Shown here one piece after another: positions 1 to 12,300 of a DNA stretch of 64,000 nucleotides. The stretch covers positions 29,872,905-29,936,904 of the forward strand of contig JASFXZ010000005.1 of the NCBI GenBank assembly GCA_032209605.1. Direction: 5' to 3'. A model generated the notes under the pieces. That model made no database searches, had not been told where the DNA came from, and saw only the letters and a list, made by a program, of their open reading frames with translations. The translations under genes and the position numbers were made by a program. The first letter of the stretch is position 1, and every line of letters starts with the position of its first letter. This DNA comes from Mactromeris polynyma. Its lineage: Eukaryota; Mollusca; Bivalvia; Venerida; Mactridae.

Positions 1-10
1 TTTTTAACGT

Positions 11-16
11 TTTATT
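11..16 (-). terminator. Candidate polyadenylation signal AATAAA (minus strand)
   Basis: TTTATT on the plus strand reads AATAAA on the minus strand, about 630 bases past the stop of the Ly6-type gene. It could end that transcript, but it lies at the window edge and no downstream element can be assessed. Confidence 0.25.
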
Positions 17-645
17 GAATCATATTTACATACAATTCCCTGTGGACTCAGTTTAATTTTTTATCATTGTGGTATCTGACAGATTTTCCATCGCGTGTCT
101 TAATATGTTATTGAAGATGTGTTTCATTTTTGTTTGAATGTCCGTTTTACCATGAAATGCGGAAACAATATATAAAACAGTATTACAGAAAAAAATACAA
201 TTTACAAAAAATTGTTGAACTCTAAAGCTCAGAAAATAATAATAATTTGTGTTAAAAATCTGTCATTATTTTTTCATAAAGCTTCTAACATGAGAAATGA
301 GTAATAAATATATTATAAATAAGTAATATATTTGTATTGTGTTTTCTCATCACTATTCGAGTATGTTCCATTCCGGTAAAAATGAAAATGTAATGTGTAC
401 TTGGTTTTGATTTATATATTATGTTAATTATCCATACCATTGTACACGTCAAAATGATATTATTTTCATTGACCAATTTATAATATTTCGTAATTTTATA
501 TATATCTTGCGCTGAACCCTGAACCCTCGATATGTGCATTGTTTGTTTATGTGAAATCACTGGGTCGTATGCCTGACTTCGGAATAAACTGTTCGTCTAC
601 TCTTACTATGTCTTATTCATAGGGACTCGTGTTCGATCATCCAAA
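17..645. other. AT-rich stretch, possible 3' UTR of the Ly6-type gene
   Basis: Very AT-rich sequence with no coding signal on either strand. The minus-strand open frame at 285-560 has low-complexity composition and no splice or domain support. Confidence 0.4.
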
Positions 646-3600
646 TCATACATTAGTATCATATCTACGTAGTGTAAGGTTCATGTAGAGTGGGTCCATG
701 CAGACAGTGGTCAATGTACTGGACACTGCTGGGGGAGATAAGCACTGTGAGAAGCTTGCTTAACTTTCGTTTGGGGAGAATATTCAACTGTAGCATGACC
801 GAGACAGTAGGAAGCAGGAGTGTTTATTTCTTACCGTCTTTAATTCCGCATAGACGCTTATTGCAGTCCTTTTCAAAATTACAGCATCTGAAATATATAT
901 AGCCGGTGCATCATTTACAATAAAACGCAAAAATACTAAAAAAATAGTTCACAATCGATGTAAATTACAAATTAAGGCTACACAAATTAGTACTGGACTT
1001 CAATCGACAGCAAACTTCGGTCCTACTTTGAGTGGTGATGGACATCGATTGAGGGTGTCCTCTGTGTGAGATTCGAATGTTAACAGTGTTACAGTGTACG
1101 CGTCAGACCGCCTACCTTGAACAAGCAATGAGATCTGCCCTCTTCTTCTTGCCGCTAGCTTGTGAACACACCTGACAAATACAATGTATAGTCCGTTTTA
1201 TTTTCTTGAGACCGGATTTAAACAAACCGATAGGAGGCCAGCCAATGAAAACATGTTCTGCACAAGATTGACCAATAGGCAGCGTGTGTACACAATAACG
1301 ATATTCTCAACTAATTTTTAATCGACAGAACATATTTAATGCACCAGCTATTTCAGACATATGAGACAACTTCGTTATGCGCACATTCACCTACCGATTC
1401 ATATTCGTTAACAATAATAATTTCTTTTTTTATAGATAGTAGCATGTTAAAATGTATACAAAATAGTCATACCAGCTTAAATAAAACATGGCCATCTAAC
1501 AGAAGACAACATAAATTAAAACGCAATAATTCTATAACACACATTCATTCAGTCATGACAATCACTCATCAGATTTTCATATTGTAAACAGTTCATATAT
1601 ATTAAAAATATAGAAACATTCAAATGCCATTAATAATTCTTTGTTTACAAACATTAGAGTGAAGATTGTTTTGACAAAAGATATGATTTTAATGTTCTTT
1701 TGAATTCATTGACAAACGAGATCGATCTTATATTGTTAGGAGTTTTATTCCAATTAATGCCAGACACCAGGCAGAGAGGCAAATGGTTACCATTCTACTA
1801 CTGGCTGGCGACTCATCAACCGGCCACATCAAAACGGGCCTCTGATGAGACACGAATCTTCAATCTCTCACTCCCAATATGCCGGATATTTTAACTACTC
1901 GGTTAGGACAATTAACCGACATGTATAAGTGAAAACAATGTTAAAAACATGTGTTAAGCCCAATACATAAATGAATACATAACCATGTGACATTAACCGT
2001 TCACTTACCTGCTTAGATCTGCAACCTCCGTTGTATACAATAGTCAGCTGGTCAGTGATCAATTCATCCATAAAACAATCCTAAATGAAAACATAACTTT
2101 ACTATTCACAACCCCGGACAAATAACCATACCATGAAGAACACCTAGGTACATGAAACCCTCGCAGAATAACTCCAGTCTTACAATGCAATATATGTTAT
2201 CCATGATAAGAAGACTTCCCAGCACTGCAGTAGTACGCTGGTAGTTAGTATCAAGTTAATAAAAGTATGCATTAAAATAAGTAAATGCTAAACTATAAAA
2301 TAATATCATTTGTTTAATCTTTACAGAAGTCCAAGAGATATACACACTGATTAGAACAGCACAAACATAAAATACAGTCGGACATCGTTCATTCGAATCA
2401 TCGGGTCCGAAATGTTTTTTTCAATAGCCGATTTCCATTCAAATACATCGGGGGTCTGATATTTGTCTCGGATTATAGCAAGTATTCGAATAGAAGGTTG
2501 TCGAATAAACGAGATCCGGCTGTATGTTATTTATGGATTTTTAGTTACAGACAAAGAAAGTAATAAAGATAGGTTCGATGCCATAAAATTAAGCCCAATC
2601 TCCATGTACAAACCACAGGAGATTGTCACAAGTTCTCTCCCTTTAAAGAGTTCTGGATAAAGGGAGAGAACTCATAACAGTCTCATGTGGCTCAAACCTA
2701 GATTTTATTCTAAACATATCGTGATTGAATATATATTATAACACTTCTTAAATATATGTATATATCACTTGTATGATTGTAGGGAAATCAGGCAGCGGGT
2801 TTTCATCTGCTCTAGCGCTTATGGAAAACTACATAATTGGAAAATAATCAATATATATATGAGTATATTAATGATAGCGCAATCATGCTTAAGTAAATGT
2901 ACAGGTCGGGTTTTTTCCATTCACAAAATACCGTTTGGTCAATGACTAAATCTACCGACAACTTATTTGAGAAACACAAAAATGATATTCATGAGCTTTG
3001 TGACCAATCTCAAGCTTTGAAATCCTGCACCCTAATCTCACCTCAATTGTTGCATCACAAGTGATCAGTTTATTGCAATCAGACAATGTGGAAGCCCTAT
3101 TGCACATTCGGCATTGAAGCATGTTATTGGCTGGCGTGGTGGCTGCGGCTGGTGGTTGGGTACTAGCGGCTAACGCAGCCGAAATAACTGAAGAAAGAAA
3201 CGGTTATAAACGTGTTTGCAAGTTAAGAGGGACTACTAGTATAAGAATATTTCACTGACTACCGGTACAGACAGAAATATGTGGGGTTGTATGGGTTGTT
3301 GTCTAACTAGTATGTAACATGTTCAACTATGGACTATTTATTGACTTTGTCAAATTCAACTCCCAAATAAGGTTTATTTCATTGGAACATTAGTCGGTTT
3401 TTACTCTAACCAGCTGCCGAATCGTCGACACAAAATTCAATATAAAGGTTTGTGTCCTTGCCTCATGAATTTTATATACTAGTAGATAGCCTGTATTTTC
3501 CAGTTCTCAACACCCCGACTGTAACAGCGTATGATGTTAATTTGTCTCAAAATCTACTCCGCCTTCCGAGAATTAAACGTAAGAGTTGAATTCTAATGAG

Positions 3601-3736
3601 GCGATGCCTTGATTTTGGGATGGTCTTCCAGGGAGATTTTTCTTTTATGAGTTAAATAAATGTTGTCCACAAACTTACCTGCCAACAGACATACCGTGGT
3701 TGCAATAACTGGCGAATCTGAAAAGTTTGATATCAT
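646..3736 (-). CDS. Secreted Ly6/uPAR-type three-finger protein, multi-exon
   Basis: Reconstructed from splice sites and phase. Exons in transcript order: 3736-3679, 3187-3042, 2080-2009, 1171-1116, 887-835 and probably 728-646; all junctions are AG/GT and keep one frame, giving 155 residues. Residues 1-27 form a signal peptide (core VIATTVCLLAVISAALAA), followed by a Pro/Ala/Thr linker. The domain follows: C45-x2-C48, C57, C63, C70 (DCF), C88 (NGGC), C94, C109, then C112-C113 and C119-N120 (CCNFEKDCN). The closing CC-x5-CN signature and the cysteine order are typical of the Ly6/uPAR/three-finger fold, whose members are secreted or GPI-anchored ligands and receptor modulators. No hydrophobic GPI tail is visible, so it is probably secreted. 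If the last donor is skipped, the frame stops at 826-824 (GKK stop), giving 131 residues. The start is uncertain: the ATG at 3736 is in frame, but TTTTCAG just after it could be an acceptor for an upstream exon. Partner and pathway cannot be read from the sequence. Confidence 0.82.
1745..1885 (-). mobile_element. SINE copy (family A) in an intron of the Ly6-type gene
   Basis: Read on the minus strand, this stretch aligns over about 140 bases with 61585-61730. Shared blocks include GGGAG, AGAGG then CCGTT, TGGCCGGTT and the 3' block TGCCTGGCATTAA. The other copy carries a good tRNA B box (GGTTCGAATCC), which is decayed here. Two copies on opposite strands about 60 kb apart indicate a dispersed tRNA-derived SINE. 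Confidence 0.65.
2375..2522. mobile_element. Pogo/Tigger-like MITE, 148 bp
   Basis: Begins CAGTCGGACATCG and ends CGAGATCCGGCTG, imperfect terminal inverted repeats that extend inward (TTCGAAT against ATTCGAA). It is flanked on both sides by TA, the target duplication of Tc1/mariner/pogo elements. A second copy is at 44133-44302 and a fragment at 47193. No coding capacity. Confidence 0.7.
2613..2690. mobile_element. Palindromic MITE, CTCTCCCTTTA family, copy 1
   Basis: A 78 bp foldback. Left arm CCACAGGAGATTGTCACAAG continues into TTCTCTCCCTTTA; the reverse complement of the right end is CCACATGAGACTGTTATGAG with the same continuation. Copies 2 and 3 are at 20922-21053 and 22661-22820. Confidence 0.75.
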
Positions 3737-4098
3737 TTGTATAATGCATGTAATATAACAAATGAGTATAGAACATCAAATACATATACGTATAAGGAGC
3801 AATTAGTGAAGTCGTGTGGGACGATATGAATCTGTGCGTTAAGCCCTTGATGACTATATGAAAGTCAGCCAAAATAAGTCTGAACTTCTCGGAGATTTCC
3901 GTGATATTACGGAAGCTGCTGGCGTATTTCGAGTTTTAAATATTTTCAACGTCTCTTTCATCAATTAAAGTTCGTTTTGAAGTGTCTGTGTCGACTATGC
4001 ATGTTTTCAGACATAAAACTGTTCCTCTTGCAAATATACACAACGCATCACTTGTCAACAGCACGATGTACGTGATCAAAGCAAGCATATGTTGGTTT
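3737..4098. other. Upstream region of the Ly6-type gene, nothing defined
   Basis: No coding signal. No clear TATA box or initiator could be assigned. A donor-like site further upstream on the minus strand (ATGC|GTGAGT, exon edge at 4356) has the right phase to supply an alternative start exon, but that is speculative. Confidence 0.3.
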
Positions 4099-4150
4099 GG
4101 TTGTCAGTCACGTGATCTGATTATATAATCAGGTCACGTGACTGACGACC
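4099..4150. repeat. Near-perfect 52 bp palindrome with two CACGTG sites
   Basis: Two 25-26 bp arms (GGTTGTCAGTCACGTGATCT and its inverse with two mismatches) meet at TTATATAA. CACGTG occurs at 4109-4114 and 4135-4140. It could be a small foldback element or a bHLH-type site pair upstream of the Ly6-type gene. Confidence 0.7.
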
Positions 4151-6706
4151 ACGTTGCAGATATATAGATTATTAGTGCAAAAATAATATTTCAAAAGCAA
4201 CACAAATAGGATGTTAATAATCCTTACAAGCAAAACTAAACAAATATTTAGAAACGGAATACTTGTCAAAACTTCGCATCGGACAATTCCTTAAAGCGAC
4301 AGTATTTATTTGATAAGAATGTAACTTAAAAAAAGTAAGAACGATTAACACTCACGCATTTTATGCCTGCAAAAAATATATAAATACAAATGTTAAACAT
4401 AAAGATATACATGGTTTGTACATATAAGTATCGAACAGTTATATCCTTAAACAAATATAGTATGTATGTTTTCATTAAATAAATCAATTTAAGTATATCC
4501 AATGAATGATGGTAAGACCAGTTTGAACAATAATTGTAGTACAATGTATATGAATTCTAATTTATTCACTGTACTAGAACTGCTAGAAATTTACAGTACA
4601 TTAGGTTAAAGGATAAAACGTATCGAAATGTGTGTTCGTGTATTGTTTCCACCCAATACTATAAGCCGAGAGTCAAAATTGGAACAATGCTTATTACTCT
4701 GACATAAAAACTGTAATATTCCAATAAAATTTTCTTTTGACTAAACAATAATTGTCACTGATCGGAAAGTAACTCGATTGTTTAATCCGTTCACTAATTA
4801 CCTTCGGTTGATTCTACAGAAGTGAGGAAAAAATGGTTCTTATCTTTGGAAAGTATGACTTTTGATTCTTTATATACATCGCATCTGTCTCGTTCACAAG
4901 TAGATAAGATGTGAGATGACGGGGTTGTTACGACATATTTAAACTTGTGTGGCAATTAGGCCCTATTTTCGTTAAATTCAACACCGATTATGTCTCCCGA
5001 AATCATCTAGATATGCAATCTTTACGCAGACATGGTTTTCTGAGTGACCTATTGTTAATATATTTATATTCAACAAAAAAGAGGCGCCACCTTATTTTCC
5101 TCCAATGATCATACATGTACTAGTATGTTATACCAATCACATGCAATAAAAAAATGCAAGAAGGACGTATATACTCACAGAAGCAATATGAATGTGGAGA
5201 TTTAATTAAATACTCGTACTGTCTATTCAGGAGTTGATATCTTCCTGTATGTTTCATAGGGATCATCATGTGTGCGTTTTTATTTTTGTTAAGTTTACAT
5301 ATATTTTCGAGACATATGTGTACTTTAAGGCAACTTATGGACCTCAGTGGTAACAATGTCGTCATAAAGTGCAAAAACTGAACTGCACTTGTCGCAAAAA
5401 GTTAACAATAGGGGCAATATATTGCCTACCAAAGCCATCTTTCCTTAAAGAAAATAGAAAATATCTTATGAAATGAAACAACGTAAGCTACGAAAGATTG
5501 AAAGAGAAGGAATAAGTTGCTACATGGAACGCCACATACGTAAGACACAGAACTCCGGGAAAACAACAATCCATAAAACATAAGACACTTGATGAAGTTC
5601 AAGGGTATATACGATGGGGAACAGGGGCACAAGGAATGGCCTGGTCGATCATAAGGAATAACAAGGAGAATCAAAGAGGTCAAATAGTGGGGGGGTGAGA
5701 CAAAAAAGTTTGCTTTACATTGTTCGCCCGTCTTCAGCGCACATGTCGCTTGAGTGTTCCGTGTGTGCAGCATGATGTACATACAATACAATCTCTCCAG
5801 AGCAATACCCATCGGGTGATACAATCTTCGACTGTTGTTTAAAGGTTGTTGCTCTAAGAAGGTCAGTCTGAGAGTAATTTTATATGGAAATTGATACTGA
5901 ACACACAACACTCTGGCCAAAGTACATGATATTCCAATTAGTAGCGTAGCATTTCTGTGGAGATGACTTTTTAATCATAATGATACAGTTGTTGAAGAGA
6001 GGTTGTTGCTCAAGAGGGGACCACTCTGGAGAGGTTGCACTGTATATATTTTCTACCCATCAGAAGTTATACAAATGTGTGAACTGTACACATTGTAGTT
6101 TGCTATTTCGCGGAGCAGAGCATTTATTTTTAAATCCAGATACCTTATTCACAAACATTTAAGATTGGATTTCAGACTTCTAATACTTTAAGATGTTAAA
6201 TGTTTTGGTTTTTTGTCATGCGTTTTCAAGTATTGCAGTATAGATTTTAAAGTAATAAATAGGGTTAACATGTTTGTGAATAATGCGGACGAAAAACAGA
6301 TGGACTCAAGTCAAGTGCAGGGGTCCCCGGAGTGCGACGCGTTCGTGAGATGAAGTGCAAGATCAAAACAAGAAAAAAGAGGGAATAGAATAATATAGCC
6401 TGGAGATGTTTACCGTCGTGACCCTCCTGTACGCAGTGACACGTTATAAAACGTGTTATCATTTTGTACACATCATTGGTGTCATTTAGATATCTGTCAC
6501 GTAATTAAATTAAACCCAAATGTCGTAGTATGCCCAAATACGTGCTGGAGTTATATAACTCTGTGCTAATATCATAATTGTTGTTGTAAACTCTGTTGAT
6601 ACACTTTCTGTTTTGACTTGTGTGTGAATGGGTTCACAGAATGCTTTGTGGATTTTGTCTCAGGCCGTTATGAATTAATTCTATCCATTTTCTCCTAAAT
6701 ATAGCA
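4151..6706. other. Intergenic, no supported gene
   Basis: AT-rich sequence. The 164-residue minus-strand open frame at 5426-5920 overlaps a dispersed repeat (GGTTGTTGCTC motif, 5847 and 6000) and shows no domain or splice structure. Nothing else could be assigned. Confidence 0.5.
5992..6062 (+). repeat. Dispersed repeat with GAAGAGAGGTTG head
   Basis: GAAGAGAGGTTGTTGCTCAA, then GGGGACCACTCTGGAGAGGTTG and CATCAGAA, recurs almost unchanged at 17790-17860 (GAAGAGAGGTTGTAGCTCAG and so on). Weaker copies lie at about 5836 and 17717. Class unknown. Confidence 0.5.
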
Positions 6707-6960
6707 ACAATGTGGTCCCTTTCTGCCTCACATACGTTTACTTTCACTCATTCTTCCCCTCCGCTGTGGAACCAGCTACCAGAACACGCCACCAAGTCCG
6801 ACAGTATTGATGCCTTCAAAACGAATCTTGATGTAGCACCTTAGACAATGACACTGGCTTTTATTGCTTTTAAACACTTCTTTGTATTTATGTGTGCCAC
6901 ATACAAGGTTTGAAATAACTGCAACAATGCCACAGAGTGGGTTAAAATACAAGAAAGCCT
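6707..6960 (+). mobile_element. LINE 3' end: last ORF2 codons and 3' UTR
   Basis: An open frame ends PPLWNQLPEHATKSDSIDAF, then KTNLDVAP and a TAG at 6842-6844. An xLWNxLP...SxxxFKxxLD ending is typical of the C-terminus of CR1/L2-type non-LTR reverse transcriptases. About 115 bases of 3' UTR follow, and the element ends directly in a GAAA microsatellite, the usual tail of such LINEs. The 5' part is missing (5' truncation). Confidence 0.55.
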
Positions 6961-6986
6961 GAAAGAAAGAAAGAAAGAAAGAAATA

Positions 6987-7054
<68 letters not shown>

Positions 7055-7394
7055 ACGAACGAACGAACGAACGAACGAAAGAACGAACGAACGAACGAAC
7101 GAACGAACGAACGAACGAACGAACGAACGAACGAACGAACGAACGAACGAACGAACGAACGAACGAACGAACGAACGAACGAACGAACGAACGAACGAAC
7201 GAACGAACGAACGAACGAACGAACGAACGAACGAACGAACGAACGAACGAACGAACGAACGAACGAACGAACGAACGAACGAACGAACGAACGAACGAAC
7301 GAACGAACGAACGAACGAACGAACGAACGAACGAACGAACGAACGAACGAACGAACGAACGAACGAACGAACGAACGAACGAACGAACGAACGA
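6961..7394. repeat. Compound microsatellite (GAAA)n(GAAC)n
   Basis: About 90 bp of GAAA repeats switch at about 7053 to roughly 85 near-perfect GAAC units, with one GAAA interruption at 7077. Read on the minus strand it gives long open frames of a repeating SFVR tetrapeptide in several phases; these are not genes. Confidence 0.97.
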
Positions 7395-8390
7395 CGGCAG
7401 ACGGGATTAAATGCAAGTAATAAGTTAATCGTGGCCTTACAGTTAATTAAGTACTCTTGCCAAGTACGTACATTGTAGTTTGGTTCGTAATTCATTGTGA
7501 ATTTGTTCAAATTATTAAACATATAACTTTCAATTACGCTGAATTCTGTTCAAGCTTAACACGAACTTAACTAGATATAAGGTATACATTTAAGAATTGG
7601 ATGATCGTCTGTTGATGGAATGTTGGTATGTTGTACGGGGAATAAATGGTTCCGTTCTAAACACGCGTATATATATACAGACATAATTATGTTACAGGTC
7701 CCAATGCTGTGGATAATCAAATACAAATGAACAGCATAAACAATTAAAGTTGCCAGGCAAATCGAGTTTTATGAGAAGTTAAAAATTCAGGTGTTGAAAC
7801 ATATTTTCGACTTTTACATTTCTACTATTCTCTGAGATCCAACTTCTGTTTGACGTTTAAGTGTTTCTATATACACGTATTATTTCTATTTTTTTGTTAA
7901 AATGTATTTATTTCAAATGCCATCGACTGCGAAACAAGCCTTGCAAGTTATATCAATCACTCTCGATGTCGGCTTCCTTGATCATAACTTACCGTACTCG
8001 AGCCTAAATCAAGGCTTGTGAAGTTCGCAGTTCACATGAACTCATGACCTCAGGCGTCAGTATCTCCACTGTCTTACTGATATGATATGATCAGTCCACA
8101 TATATATCAGTTCTATATAGATTTTACGAAGAAATAAAACGTTCAAATGCCTAGGCCTATAGCTCAATATTTGGTGAAATTAAATGAAAGCGCCAGACTT
8201 TTACGGATATATCATGGACGTATGTACAGGTAGCTCTATATAATTATATGTCTAGATATGAACAGATGTACACGAGATCTATATTGAGCGCACTAGTGAC
8301 AAATAAGTATGTATCTACATATACACGAGTTGGAATAATTTAGTACCCTGACACCAAAGAAAAATTAGACGGTTTTGATAGTACGACACC
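7395..8390. other. Intergenic, nothing supported
   Basis: AT-rich single-copy-looking sequence with no open frame or repeat I can name. Confidence 0.4.
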
Positions 8391-8576
8391 TTACACCTAT
8401 TACAAACGTCAAAAATATCATAACCAGTCGTTGCCACGATCATCTACGCATGCGCAAATATACTTCCTGTGAATATTTTCATTTCTGAAGATTTGTTAAT
8501 ATTTTCGATATCTATTGCGTCTTGAAAGGTCTCTCTTGCAATTTATTGATTTGTGAATGAAAACATAACATATTCG
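8391..8576 (+). promoter_or_regulatory. Putative promoter and 5' UTR exon of NEK6/7
   Basis: CGCATGCGCA at 8447-8456 matches the NRF1 palindrome, and ACTTCCTG at 8461-8468 is an inverted ETS-type site; both are common in TATA-less housekeeping promoters. A good donor (TATTCG|GTAAGTCGG) closes a candidate non-coding exon at 8576. The matching acceptor (TTTTAG) ends at 9373, three bases before the NEK ATG, giving a 797 bp 5' UTR intron. Confidence 0.5.
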
Positions 8577-9376
8577 GTAAGTCGGTAGCGATTGTCAATA
8601 CTTATTAACTATCTGTCGATCTTAAGTAGCCGTGTCAACATGTTGGTTGTAAAACGGGTGGGTGGGGTACAGGTACCTGTCAGCTGATTACAGGTGTTGT
8701 ACATTATATTCCGAATTTAAGGGGGGAAGAGATTAATGATCTCATTCGTTGGATCTAGTTTATTATGCGCGTTATTATCCTAAATTTTACCTGTCTATCA
8801 TGTTAAAAAAAATACTTTTATGTCATAGAATACAATAAATCGAATAATTATACTATTTTAGTATTTATAAAAATACCGTAAAACCCCTATTTCCTATTTA
8901 ACGCCCCACCTTAATAAACGCACCCTGTCCATTTTTTATCATGTATTTTTTCCGAATAATCAGAAATGAATGAAAAAAACTAGTAAAGTTTTAAATCCCA
9001 TTCTCTTCTGTATAGTATATGTAACATGAAACACTTCCATTTTATAGCACAAACACACTAAAAACTACCGTATGTGAAAAACAGACAACTATTAAACAGT
9101 ATAAACACATTTATTAACACACAGTAAACAACAAATATACGGTAGTTCACAGCAACAGGTGTCTGACCTATTTTTGACAGTGGTGTGAGTTATTTTTCAT
9201 GGCTAAGAATGACTTGGTTCACAATGACTTGGGCACAACGATTTCATTGGAAACATAATGCTGTGAGTGGGGGTTTGGGCTTGAAACTCTAGTTTCAAGT
9301 ATAATAAAGAGTGCAAGCTCTCCACACTGATATCATGAAACTTGTTTTACTGAACCTGTTATAAATCTTTTAGACA

Positions 9377-12300
9377 ATGGCAGAAACCATGGATACAGAA
9401 GGGGGTGAGCAGGCAGACAGTGATAGTATGTACGGTACATTGGATGCTTTCAACATTGATAAAAAGATCGGAAAGGGACAGTTTTCTGAAGTATACAGAG
9501 TTGTCTGCAAAGCAACAAAAAATGTTCTGGCTCTTAAAAAAGTTCAGGTAAGATGCAAGTTTTTAAGCTGTTTGAAACATTATAATATATATTAAAATAA
9601 TTTTTTGCAGGCTTTGCTTTAGTTTGTGCAAGTTGCTCAGCCAACCCACTAGCCTGAAATCATTCTTGACTAGCCCGAACATATATAAGTTATAACACTA
9701 TGTATAAAAAGCAGAAAGTCACAACTATATATCTGTACTATTTGTTATAATCATGGGCTGATTTTATTTTTGTCCAAGGAAATTATATATATATATATCT
9801 CCTTTGAAGACTCTTAAATCATCCATATGATGTTCAGATATTGATAAGTTATTGTTAAAAGATGAGTTGTATTTTGTACTTGTTACTTGCAATTTCTGAT
9901 GAAGGATACAATAATGTATATGTAAATACCTTTGATGTATGGCATTGAAATACAAGTACATTGTATATAATTTTTTTAGATTTATGCATCTGTAATGGTA
10001 GCAACCATTTCCACACCCAGATACATGTCTCAGTATCGATCTTTTCAAGCAATATTTCTTGGATGGCATGCATTCTCATACCTGGTTTCAATCCCCTGTT
10101 TTCTTACAAAATAATTTCATGAATTTTGCCTTTCTTGATATTGATTTCAAATGTCCCGAGCTTCGGGCAAATCGGAAATTTGATGACTACTGTAGGATTA
10201 ATTCATTTATAAATTTGTTTTCACATGGAAGTTATCTTCTGTCTATTTGTCATAATAGCGATGTTTTCATTTTGTATCTCTGCAGATATTTGAAATGATG
10301 GATGCAAAAGCTAGACAGGACTGTAAGAAGGAAATTGACCTTTTGAAAGTAAGAACATATATGAGTTAGGTCTGTCATTGATATAGTCGATATTGACATA
10401 TCAAAACAAAATTCTGTTCATCAGTATTTGATACATACTTACAAATATAGATATCATTCATGGAAACACAGGAGTTTGGGTTGAGTATAAAAATGTGGCA
10501 AAATAGCCTACTTATATCAATATCGTAGATACGTGAATGTTTGAATCAATGACAGCCCAAATATAAGTGCAGCTTGAAACTTGTTACATGTATTGTACAA
10601 GATAATACCATGGTTTGTACTGTAATACACTGTTCAAGGATAGCCATGATATGTTCTCTTTCTTTAAATTGGGGTGTTTGTTATTGTTGTGTATGTCTAT
10701 GGACACTTAGGCATCCATTTCAGCTATTACTTTTTAGGATGTAAGATATTAAGTTTTAGAAAGCAATAATGCATGATTTAACAGATGATTGAAACTGCTT
10801 GATCTTCAAAGAACATGTTCAATTACCTATAAAAATTTCCAGAAATGGATTACTCCAATCTGAAAATAAAACTGACAGGTAAAAAACATGCAAAATACCT
10901 CTGACCAAAAACAAATTTATTTTGTAAATTGTTGGAAAAGTTTATTACTAAGTCTAGATTATGTTTTTACCAGATATTTCTGACTGACATTGGCAACCTC
11001 TGGAATACTCAAATCTTGTGCTTGAGCATAATGAAAAATGATGTGATGTTTTTCTTGTTTCAGCAATTGAACCATCCCAACGTTATCAAGTACTTGGAGT
11101 CATTTATAGAAGACAATGAATTGAATATTGTTCTAGAATTGGCTGATGCTGGAGATCTATCTAGGATGATTAAGGTGAGATATAATGTTTTTGGACTGTA
11201 ATTTTGTTCTTGCACCTAACTCGAAATCCTTTTTATTATCCCCTGGCCAACAGTTTAGGTGTATATTCGGCATGAGTATTTTCTGCAGACTCAAGAAAAT
11301 CTTCAGATTTGACGCTCACAATGCCTGTTTTTGAGACAATTTAAGCCATCTTAGATGCTTAAAAGCCTGGACTTTCAGTGGCCCCCTGGACCCCTTGCTG
11401 TATTTTCAGCATATTTTGAAATTTTGCATTCTCATGCCTAGAATATGGTTATGAAATCTATGCGTCCGAGTCGCTCTTAAACTGTTGAATGGATGAACAT
11501 TGAGAGAGGCCATTCAGTAGAAGTGCAGTGTTCAAGAACTCCAATACTATTCAAGGAACTTTTCTATTCCTATTTCTGAAGCCCTGTTTACTATAACCAT
11601 CATTTTCTGTTTTTTGCCACTTTTCACACAATCAAATGTTTTGGTGGATAGATTGTCCATGTCTTACATGACTCTTGTTATACCAATGAAACAACACATT
11701 GCAAAATGTCCATATATGACCAGGTGTTATTTTATCTAACCAGATGGTACTTTAACCTGCTATTAAAGGTGGGCACTAATGTGGGGCATAACATTGCAGT
11801 TATTTTCCCTGTTATATGAGTAATATTTGAAGTCAGATTTGGTGATGTTTGGTCTTAAGTTTACATATTCCATTTCAGCATTTCAAAAGACAGAATCGAT
11901 TAATACCAGAAAAAACGATATGGAAATACTTCATTCAGATTTGTAGTGCATTAAATCACATGCACTCTAGACGCATCATGCACCGTGATATTAAACCAGC
12001 CAATGTTTTTATAACAGCCCAGGGAGTGGTGAAGCTTGGTGATCTTGGATTAGGGAGGTTCTTCAGTTCTAAGACAACTGCTGCCCATTCTTTAGGTAGT
12101 GTATAATCAGTTGTTTTTTGTTCCATTTTACTGTCGAATTACGGCTGTTTTCCTTACCAAAAAAGTCTCCATTTTTTCCCAAAAAGTAAAAAAAAAAATG
12201 ACTTTTTTACCATCCTGAAAATAGTCCTTTCAGATATGAAGAGGGAAAAGTAATAATACATTCAGCAAAAGCAGGAAATTAGAACACCATGCTCTTATTT

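Noticed and set aside
690..902. Plus-strand open frame at 690-902
   Set aside because: Antisense to the last two exons of the Ly6-type gene, which have better support.
5426..5920. 164-codon minus-strand open frame
   Set aside because: Overlaps a dispersed repeat; no domain, signal peptide or splice pattern.
6776..7522. Long minus-strand open frames with repeating SFVR
   Set aside because: Pure translation of the GAAA/GAAC microsatellite; open in more than one phase.
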